DNA of 13,582 nucleotides from Dictyocoela muelleri (taxonomy: Eukaryota > Microsporidia): the NCBI GenBank assembly GCA_016256075.1, contig SDVU01000423.1, positions 1 to 13,582 on the forward strand, read 5' to 3'. The notes under the pieces were generated by a model. The model was not told the origin of the DNA. It saw nothing but the letters and a program-made list of their open reading frames with translations, and ran no database searches. Shown here one piece after another: positions 7,553-13,582 of this stretch. The position numbers and the translations under genes are program-made. The number at the start of each line of letters is the position of its first letter. The first letter of the stretch is position 1.

Positions 7553-8878
7553 TGTAAAAACTTCATCGTACATAATAATTATTATTATCATTTTAAAGAA
7601 AAGACACTTACAAAAATAACATGGATGTGCAGCAATAAAAAATGCAAAGTAAAACTTGAAATACAGGGAAGTAATATATTGAACAAAGATTATATTATGA
7701 TGAATGTTTACCACTTACGCCCACAGAATTTATTAAAAATTAAGGTTTAAATGAAATGCGCAGACTTGCTAAAGAACCGTTTTTAAATAAAAAAGATATG
7801 ATATCGAAAAACATAAAAATCTACGATGTTTATAAAACAGCTGCCTTTAGTGAATATAATTCTTTAAATAGTTAATAAACAAACTAGAAATAGAAAAATT
7901 AAATATTTATATGAAACTGATGATATAACTAATATATTAAAACGACTTTTTTCAGAAAAAAACCTCTAATACGACAGATGTGTTAACGATAATGAACGAA
8001 TTTTACTATTTATAAATTCCAGTAAGATAAATTTACTCAAAGAAGCAGATATATGGTTAGCTGATTAAACCTTCAAAATGGCACCTAAAGTTTTCTATCA
8101 AATATATATTGTATATGCTAAAGTATTTGAAAATTCTTTCTATTATTATTTACATTTTTTACTAATAAAAATGAAAATACATATTTAAAGCTTTTCAGAC
8201 ATATTTAAAATTTAATTAATGTGATTATGAAAATATATAATAATATATTTTGAAATAGCTTCCATGATTGCATTTAAAAAGGTTTTATCATATACAAAAA
8301 TATATAACTGTTATTTTCATTTCTCACAAAATATGTGGAGGAATATAACAAAAAAATAGCATGGTTTCTAAGTACAAACCTAATAAAGATTTTCGTATTT
8401 ACATCAAAATGATGTTGTCAATATCATTCTATCTAAAATCTAAACAACAAGAAGAGTACAATAAATTAAAAAATAGTTATATTTAAAATTTTAAAGAAAA
8501 ATCTGAAATTAATATTATAATGTATTTTGAAAATAATTTTATAAATAATAATTTGAGGAATATCTGAGATTAGAATTGTTCTAAAAAAAGTTATGCTTGG
8601 TTTATCACATACCACTAACATATACGAGGGCTTTAATAGATATTAATTCACTATTGAAACAATGCCTTCCATCATTAGCAAAGTTTCTCATGATTCTTAG
8701 AACCCAAGATCATTTACAGGATAAAAGTATAGGTGAAGCCATAATGCTACAATCTAAAGGTAATTATAAAACAAAAAGAAAATTAATGAATTTAAAAAGA
8801 ATAATCGAGAATTATGATAAATATTATGATTTATTATTCCTTCAAGCTATTACAATGATTTACGATTTCAGCATTTAA
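7553..8878 (+). pseudogene. FLYWCH-MULE transposase, decayed copy B
   Basis: The same family as copy A, on the opposite strand. A FLYWCH zinc finger is readable at 7553-7750: WMCSNKKCKVKLEIQGSN with the Cys pair (7628-7630, 7643-7645), then MMNVYHLRPQ, where the second His is lost. A short piece MRRLAKEPFLNKKDM follows (about 7755-7880). The DDE core (about 7960-8185) reads LLKEADIWLAD-x-TFKMAPKVFYQ, in which the Gly of the DGTFK motif is now TAA. SMVSKYKPNKDFRIYIKMM (about 8360-8415) matches the mid-domain. GLSHTTNIYEGFNRY (about 8597-8641) carries the catalytic Glu. A frame open to 8878 holds LAKFLMILRTQDHLQDKSI, the C-terminal helices. Stops and shifts separate the blocks. The Merlin insertion lies upstream of this coding part, between it and the left terminal repeat. 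Confidence 0.85.
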
Positions 8879-9002
8879 TTAAAAAGTTTATATTTATTTC
8901 ATTAATTAAAAATTTTTAAATTTTTAAATTTTTAAATTATGATTTTTTTTTATTTTTTAATATTGTTTTAAATTATGATTTTTTTAAAAAAAAATTAAAT
9001 AA

Positions 9003-9033
9003 CCCTTTTCCGTCCGAAAGTGCATTTTTCCGA
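9003..9033 (-). repeat. Right terminal inverted repeat of MULE B
   Basis: Reads CCCTTTTCCGTCCGAAAGTG and on to TTTTTCCGA, the reverse complement of 6314-6350 apart from run-length differences. It starts about 125 bp past the transposase stop at 8876-8878. Confidence 0.85.
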
Positions 9034-9081
9034 AAAAGCGTTTCAGTAGAATTGTATTTTTGGCTCAATCCGACCGAAACG

Positions 9082-9243
9082 GTGTAACCTGTTATAATAA
9101 TTGTCTTCCAATATTTTTTATCACGTCTATAAATAGAAAATAATATGATACCAAAATTTTTGTCAAATTTTTTGATATCTTAAATATTTTCTTTTATAGA
9201 TATAATAAAAATTACCGAAGACAATTATTATAACGGGGTACAC
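9082..9243. mobile_element. MITE, 162 bp with arms of about 55 bp
   Basis: GTGTAACCTGTTATAATAAT (9082-9101) and its TTGTCTTC continuation are matched in inverse orientation by GAAGACAATTATTATAACGG and GGTACAC (to 9243). ATAATTGTCTTC pairs exactly, and the match weakens toward the centre near TCTATAAATAGAAAA. There is no coding content. No clear target duplication was seen outside the ends, so the exact limits and superfamily are open. Confidence 0.8.
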
Positions 9244-9394
9244 AAGCATTTCCAATAAGTAGTTCTATAAAAAGAAATTCGTTGTTAAAAAAATGTATTC
9301 TGGTACTAGTATCGTATTTCAAGATAAAGCTACAGCTTTAGAATAACTAGTATTAATCTGATTATATAAAGGCTCATGGGCATTATTTTAAACT

Positions 9395-10020
9395 ATAAAT
9401 CTTGTGATAGTGCTGGTTATTCGATCTTTATACGCATTTAACGAATTTTATGCACATTTAAATTTGAAATATCGCATTTATTTGGCTTCAAAATATTTCA
9501 AAGAGATCGTATTCTGTTTTTTAAGTATTTACGAAACGAGATTAATGAATGTTTTCAGATTAAAAAAAGACGATATTTCAAAAATGTATGGAAATCCATT
9601 GAAGGGATTATTGGGATCGTGAAGAAATTCCTAAGAGAGCTAAGTATTTATTTCGGTAAATTGAAGGAGTTTTTTTTATTAAAAACGGGAAAATACTGTA
9701 TTTTTATTCTACGAGAAAATATATAGACGTAGAGATTCTTGATACAACTTTAAAACAAGTAAACATATACGTTTAATTGTTTCTAAATCGTCGAAAAGAA
9801 ACACTTGTCGCTATAAAAGGGAAATTGTGGACTAAAAAAACAATAATTAGGTGCTGAATGACAATTTTATGATTATATTCATGCCAAAATTATATAAAAG
9901 AGTTGTTTATGTTATAAACTTTGATACTCCGAGATATGATGTCGACACAAACAATAGTATTATCGAGGAATATTATTAAGTTGAAAATTAAACCAATCAG
10001 GAGCGTGAGTGACCGTATCT
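9395..10020 (+). pseudogene. Unidentified coding relic, possibly Merlin N-terminus
   Basis: A plus-strand frame is open at 9404-9622 and its continuation lies in another frame to about 9720. The protein contains YLASKYFKEIVFCFLSIYET followed by LKKDDISKMYGNPLKG, and the next frame continues IVKKFLRELSIYF. This order (a 'SKYF' segment, a hydrophobic helix, then a helix-turn-helix ending in FLREL) resembles the N-terminal half of Merlin transposases, but no catalytic motif follows. The downstream pieces to 10020 match nothing I recognise. It could equally be another degraded transposase. The many stops and the location among elements make a working gene unlikely. Confidence 0.3.
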
Positions 10021-10139
10021 CAAAAGATATAAACATGAATGTAAGCAATAAGACACTCGTGCAAATGATGGTTTTTTCAATTTATTAAAATTATTTATCA
10101 AATTATTTATTATATAATTATATATATTACATGCTTAAT

Positions 10140-10440
10140 ACGACCATAGCTGTCAAAGGGTAGGCTCTCTCAAAAATTGGTCTTAAACCTTTGGTTCTAG
10201 TTAGCATAACAATATGTCAGTACTAAGCTACGCAGAGGCCCAGCTGTATAAGCGATTTTCGTTTTATCAATGACTCAGCAAGATACAGGTAATTAGTGGT
10301 TATTTCATTTTTTTTATTTATCACTACATATTGCCGAGGCGTAGCTCCACTCATCCCCAAACCTAAGAGTGTTCCTTCTACTTCATTTTCATATTATATA
10401 AGTCTTAATCAGTTATACTACGCTGGAACACCTGTATATT
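10140..10440. other. Intergenic patch of higher GC with pairing segments
   Basis: This stretch is less A/T-rich than its surroundings and has no ORF of note. AGCTACGC (about 10226-10233) pairs with GCGTAGCT (about 10340-10347), and the bases just inside extend the match partly. GTGTTCC (about 10371-10377) pairs with GGAACAC (about 10425-10431). A structured RNA, a solo terminal repeat or a relic of another element are all possible; none can be confirmed. The rest of 10021-10668 is plain AT-rich spacer downstream of the Pcc1 stop codon. Confidence 0.3.
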
Positions 10441-10668
10441 AATACTATGTTTCCATAGTTTTTGACCGCTTAAGTCATTCCCAATTATTTATTAAATTGA
10501 TTTAAAGCAATTCGAAACACGATGCTTAAATTTTACAAACAAGTTTGTTAACCAATGTGCTGGATCTATTTTATTTTATAATTATAGGAAAAAAAACAGA
10601 CAATTTGAATGATATTGTTGAAAAACAATAAGATCTAATTTCTTTTAAAATAAAAATTTAAAAGAAAA

Positions 10669-10917
10669 TTATTTATTATCGTCTTCATCACAAAAATTCA
10701 ATGTATCACTTACCAATTTTATATTTGTTGAAAGTGTCGTTATTGTTTTAACGAATGATCTTAAATTATCAGATGTAATTTTTAAAATAAAATATTCATT
10801 TTCGACATGATACTCTACCTTTGTTTTGGCGTCCTTTTCTTTGTCAACTTCTAAAACTTTTAAAAAAATGTTAGGATCACTTGAAGGGATTTTTAGGTTC
10901 GCTTTATATTCTTTCAT
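10669..10917 (-). CDS. PCC1: KEOPS complex subunit Pcc1
   Basis: An 82-residue protein of the Pcc1/LAGE3 family. Pcc1 is the small dimerising subunit of KEOPS, the complex that, with Kae1 and Bud32, puts threonylcarbamoyl-adenosine (t6A) on ANN-decoding tRNAs in the cytosol. The family pattern is clear: a first strand with YKANLKIPSSDP (residues 4-15), the VLEVDKEKD helix-to-strand segment (21-29), VEYHVENEYFILKITSDN (34-51), then LRSFVKTITTLSTNIKLVSD (52-71), the long helix of the fold. The acidic DEDDNK tail is lineage-specific. Size is normal for the family. The frame stays open upstream to 10974, but the extra 19 residues are hydrophobic and unlike Pcc1. The chosen ATG (10915-10917) has CCC one base upstream, as microsporidian starts do. 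NIP7 lies 740 bp upstream on the same strand. The identification rests on pattern recognition by eye. Confidence 0.85.
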   Translation of the reverse strand: MKEYKANLKIPSSDPNIFLKVLEVDKEKDAKTKVEYHVENEYFILKITSDNLRSFVKTITTLSTNIKLVSDTLNFCDEDDNK

Positions 10918-10918
10918 A

Positions 10919-10921
10919 GGG
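10919..10921 (-). promoter_or_regulatory. CCC start-proximal motif of PCC1
   Basis: On the coding strand the sequence is ACATCCCT-ATG. A CCC (or GGG) triplet a few bases before the start codon is a known feature of microsporidian genes and here selects the inner ATG of the frame. Confidence 0.6.
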
Positions 10922-10984
10922 ATGTAAATATAAGAATTTATTTCAATAATAAAATTTATACATACATTTTTCAAAAAAACAAAA

Positions 10985-11073
10985 ATGAAATAAAATGATC
11001 AAATAAAATAATTAAATAAAATAGTGAAATAATGTTTATTTATATAATATAGCTCGGCGATTAACATTATTTC
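10985..11073. repeat. AAATAAAAT repeats and an 11-bp hairpin upstream of PCC1
   Basis: About three to four copies of a 13-16 base A/T unit (AAATAAAATGATC-like) occupy 10987-11030. They run into GAAATAATGTT (11026-11036), which is perfectly inverted as AACATTATTTC at 11063-11073. The position, about 110-155 bp before the PCC1 start, falls in its likely promoter region, but no function can be shown. Confidence 0.6.
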
Positions 11074-11657
11074 ATCTTAATTGAAATATTAGCTTTTTAT
11101 AAATCTAATGTTATTCCATTTAAAAAATTATAAAATTACTATCAAACCTTAAAACAACATATATGGTTGGTTTCGTACTTTGTATGCGATTAATACTTGG
11201 TCTGATATGACAATGAAGCAAAAAAGACTCTCTAAAGAATGTTTATGAGTACGGTGATACATCATATCAAAAAAGCTGTGAAACTAAAAATATGATGAAA
11301 AGCTTAGAACCACCAGAATTAAATGATTTATTTGATAAATAAAATTGCGAAAACGGTGTGACTTATGGGGAGTTTGGGGTGAATTATAATTTGAACTCAA
11401 AGAACAAAATATCATGAGAATAAAATTAGATATTACTATTTCTGTCACAATTATAAATATTATCTGCATTAATTAATTAAAATAAATTGTGAAATCGAAA
11501 TTTGTAAAATTTTCTTGAATAATTCACCTAAACTAAATTTAAATTACAAATATCGGATATTGAATAATTTTTAATTAAAAATAAAATAAAAAACGTATTT
11601 TAATTTTTTCATTCATTTAATTAATTAAGTTTCGATATCAAAAAAAAAAATATTTTT
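11074..11657. other. Spacer between NIP7 and PCC1, one weak coding trace
   Basis: No gene is supported. A short plus-strand frame at about 11223-11343 (KNVYEYGDTSYQKS... LEPPELNDLFDK) has balanced amino-acid use but matches no family I know and has no credible start. It may be a fragment of a decayed gene or chance. The rest is AT-rich, with long T runs just after the NIP7 stop. Confidence 0.4.
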
Positions 11658-12191
11658 TTATATCATGGTGCTCTCATTTCGTAAATATTCACCATTATCA
11701 GATTGTACTATCACAGCCATTGTATTTCTCTCCGCAATAGAAATTGAAGAAGAGCTTCTTGATGTAATACCAAATCCTAAAGGCACTTCATTTTGATTAA
11801 AAATAACAACTGGTGTATTTGCCTTTAAATTCTCGGGGATTTTCAACAAATGTGATTTAAGGACGTTATTCCCGTAAAGAACATTCATTTCAGCACTATT
11901 CTTAATATAAACTTTATTTACTGCATATTTCGCTAAATAATCTAAAAAGGTAATGATTATTTTAAATTTACTACTTCTTGTAAATCTGCCAACTATTGTA
12001 CCAGCCAATATTAAATTTTTCTTTGATATGTTTGATGTTTTCTTAAAAATATCATTACTGATTAGAAAAACCAATTTTCCTGATAAATAGAGTTTGTTAT
12101 TATCATTTACGACTTTTGATATTTCCGTGCCAATGAAGTTTTCAATTTTCTTTGTTACGAGAGTGTATTCTTCTGGTTTTAATTCTCTCAT
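11658..12191 (-). CDS. NIP7: 60S ribosome biogenesis factor NIP7
   Basis: A 177-residue NIP7 protein, near the usual 180. NIP7 binds RNA and helps mature 27S pre-rRNA and assemble 60S subunits in the nucleolus. It starts MRELKPEE, matching the family's MRPLTEEE. Family motifs follow in order: IENFIG (residues 16-21), AGTIVGRFT (63-71, cf. LGTxxGKFT), LDYLAKYA (83-90), KVYIKNSAEMNVLYGNNVLK (93-112), which opens the C-terminal PUA RNA-binding domain, VPLGFG (136-141), and GEYLRNE (167-173). The frame can be read eight residues upstream to a TTG, but the ATG at 12189-12191 fits the family start exactly and is directly preceded by CCC. The reading frame is intact, without introns. A Ser-rich stretch near residues 143-151 is the main lineage-specific region. 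Confidence 0.96.
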   Translation of the reverse strand: MRELKPEEYTLVTKKIENFIGTEISKVVNDNNKLYLSGKLVFLISNDIFKKTSNISKKNLILAGTIVGRFTRSSKFKIIITFLDYLAKYAVNKVYIKNSAEMNVLYGNNVLKSHLLKIPENLKANTPVVIFNQNEVPLGFGITSRSSSSISIAERNTMAVIVQSDNGEYLRNESTMI

Positions 12192-12194
12192 GGG
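12192..12194 (-). promoter_or_regulatory. CCC start-proximal motif of NIP7
   Basis: The coding strand reads CCATCCC-ATG, the triplet touching the start codon. It is the same kind of signal as at PCC1, and together they support a microsporidian host. Confidence 0.6.
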
Positions 12195-12199
12195 ATGGT

Positions 12200-12857
12200 T
12201 AAAAATTAATTTCAAAATAATGATCTTATCAAAAAAATTATAAAAACAATATAATTTTTAATGTTCTTATTTTCAAAATTATCAAAATCAATATAATTTT
12301 TCGTTGATAATATGTTTTTTAATTATTCTTTATTAATATATTTTATATTTTATGTATTTTCTTTATTAATCTATTAATCTATATTAATGTTATTAGGCTA
12401 GCCAATTCTGTGGTAACATTGTTGTAACAAATAATGCCCCTCTGCAAATAATCCCCTTTATTAAATTAAATTAAAAATTAAAAAAATCAATTTTTTATAA
12501 TAAATTTTTATTACTAATGTCGTGCCAAATAATGTCCTATTTTATTTGATATACAAAAATTCATTTTTGATAATAAATTTTATTAATGCGAACATCAAAA
12601 ATAAAAATATGCAAAATACTCCACCTGTTTTTTAATTTAATAAACTTAATTTTATTTTTATTCAATTATAAATAATAAGTTTTGCATTTTTTTAAATATA
12701 TTTTAAAATTTTTAATCGCAAAGCCTATGACAAAAACTTTTAAAATACAAAACGAGACCGAAAAAACAATATGATAATTCATTTGTCAACGAAAAAATAC
12801 CAGCCAACTTTTAATAATTAAGAAAAAAAGGCTTTAAAAAGAAAATTTAAATCTTTT
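12200..12857. other. NIP7 upstream spacer with a direct repeat
   Basis: No gene is seen. AAATAATGCCCCT (about 12429) and AAATAATGTCCTA (about 12528) head two diverged segments. Each is followed by a version of TCA-ATTTTTT-ATAATAAATTTTATTA-ATG-CG, at about 12488-12524 and 12559-12594. The result is an imperfect direct duplication offset by roughly 70-100 bp. The remainder is A/T runs. Any NIP7 promoter must lie in the first part of this region, but no motif beyond the CCC triplet stands out. Confidence 0.5.
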
Positions 12858-13582
12858 AAATTGAGATATATTCATTTATATTTTTATGAAAATGGTGTCA
12901 AAAAGAAATATATTATTATTGTGATTTTGAAGAAAAGAAAAAAAATATTATCTGCTCATAATCAAGATTATGCACGAATAAGGGCGACTTACGGAAGATT
13001 AAGATGCACCTTTCATGGTATTAAAATTGAAGATGTGTCTTCAATCTTGAAAAATTGTGAGAATTGTATAAGAGAGACCCCCTATTATTAATACCAGTAT
13101 CTCATCAATACTTATATTATTTCCGAGCGAGAGAGACTAATTGTAGATACAATTGACACGGGATTATATGGTGAACATAACAACAATTATAGTTTATTTT
13201 TACTTTTATTGATTCATTTACAAAGTTTGGGTGGGGTCATAAATCGAAGAGAAAAGATGTATTTATTATTTTCTAAAATCTTGTTAAAACATGTTTATTC
13301 TGGAGGTTTATGGTCAAAATTTTATAATGATAATGAAACTGAGTTTATAAATTCAAGGGTAAATGAAATATTAAATCAATTAAATATCGAGTATGTGCAC
13401 GGGTTACTTTGTCATCCGCAATCACAAGGCAAAAACAAACGCCTTAACAGAACTATAAAAGAAAGACGGTATCGACTATCCATAAGTTAAACTTGTATAT
13501 TTTCAAGTATTTGATATTACAAGAAACCGAAAGAATATTTAGATTTATCTTGACGACTTACAACTGAACGTATGTTTTTTTT
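12858..13582 (+). mobile_element. Fossil of a retroviral-type integrase (LTR-element kin)
   Basis: A broken relic that runs off the window's right end. Two parts can be named: a zinc-binding head with a CENC pair near its end (up to about 13091), and an rve catalytic core from about 13128 to 13490, including the HPQSQG motif typical of Ty3/gypsy-like and related integrases. It carries at least two interruptions. The closest relatives are Ty3/gypsy LTR elements or the KRBA2/Ginger/Polinton-type integrases that share this fold; the visible part cannot separate these. No long terminal repeat, gag, protease or polymerase part is present in the window. Its age is hard to judge; the motifs are still readable, so it is perhaps younger than the MULE relics. 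Confidence 0.75.

Larger units (their letters stand above)
6314..9033 (+). mobile_element. FLYWCH-MULE element B, interrupted by a Merlin
   Basis: The limits are set by terminal inverted repeats at 6314-6350 and 9003-9033, which flank a plus-strand FLYWCH-MULE transposase. A Merlin element sits inside at 6411-7526. With that removed the MULE is about 1.6 kb, short for an autonomous MULE but long enough for the transposase seen. No 8-10 bp target duplication matches outside the repeats (left flank ATTGATAAT, right flank AAAAGCGTTT), so the ends may have decayed or lie slightly further out. Assigning these repeats to this transposase rests on their position, not on known MULE termini. Confidence 0.65.

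Noticed and set aside
7496-7714. 72-aa minus-strand reading frame rich in Phe and Tyr
   Set aside because: It lies opposite the FLYWCH zinc-finger coding part of MULE copy B and crosses the Merlin/MULE junction.
10151-10328. TGT...ACA-bounded segment that could be a solo LTR
   Set aside because: The five bases outside each end (ATAGC and TATTG) do not match, and no second copy is present in the window.
10380-10440. GTAGTATAAC on the minus strand, resembling the branch-site-pairing segment of U2 snRNA
   Set aside because: The flanking U2 5' stem-loop, the GTGTAGTATCTGTT context and an Sm site are absent. A six-base match in AT-rich DNA is not enough.
10918-10974. Longer Pcc1 with 19 extra N-terminal residues
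   Set aside because: The extension is hydrophobic and unlike the family, while the inner ATG has the CCC signal and begins at the first strand of the fold.
11284-11469. 61-aa minus-strand reading frame with a hydrophobic start
   Set aside because: Low-complexity composition, no family match, no CCC before the start, and no support from neighbours.
12192-12215. Longer NIP7 with eight extra residues from a TTG
   Set aside because: TTG is not a usual start in eukaryotes, and the ATG at 12191 gives the exact family N-terminus with CCC directly before it.

Overview
The window is a very AT-rich, gene-poor stretch that most resembles a microsporidian genome of the large, transposon-loaded kind. 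The host genes are intron-less, short for their families, and each start codon follows a CCC triplet at or one base upstream, the start-proximal signal known from microsporidia. The transposon set (IS630/Tc1-mariner, FLYWCH-MULE, Merlin, retroviral-type integrase) fits that group. The lineage is an inference; the genus cannot be told from the sequence.

Layout. 1-975: a 17-bp tandem repeat followed by a decayed IS630/Tc1-mariner transposase (+). 1020-2053: a roughly 1-kb fold-back element with long imperfect inverted arms, the right arm ending in about ten 22-bp tandem units. 2212-2600: simple repeats and a Pol III B-box-like patch. 3095-3400: a palindrome and a 300-bp hairpin (MITE-like) element. 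3798-4135: a catalytic-domain fragment of a Merlin (IS1595/ISXO2-type) transposase (+). 4612-5993: a FLYWCH-MULE transposase relic (-). 6314-9033: a second FLYWCH-MULE (+) with matching terminal inverted repeats, split by a complete-looking but inactivated Merlin element (6411-7526) flanked by an exact 8-bp target duplication. 9082-9243: a small MITE. 9395-10020: an unidentified, possibly Merlin-related relic.

The host genes lie at the right. 10669-10917 (-) encodes a Pcc1-type KEOPS subunit (tRNA t6A modification) and 11658-12191 (-) encodes NIP7, a PUA-domain 60S ribosome biogenesis factor. Both serve the translation machinery and share a strand, but 740 bp separates them, so each probably has its own promoter. 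From 12858 to the window end there is a broken integrase fossil of a retroviral-type element.

No toxin, CRISPR, secretion or otherwise new multi-gene system is visible. The most notable items are the datable nested insertion, the fold-back element, the small Pcc1 gene that is easily missed, and the internal cloverleaf-like hairpin at 6042-6088.
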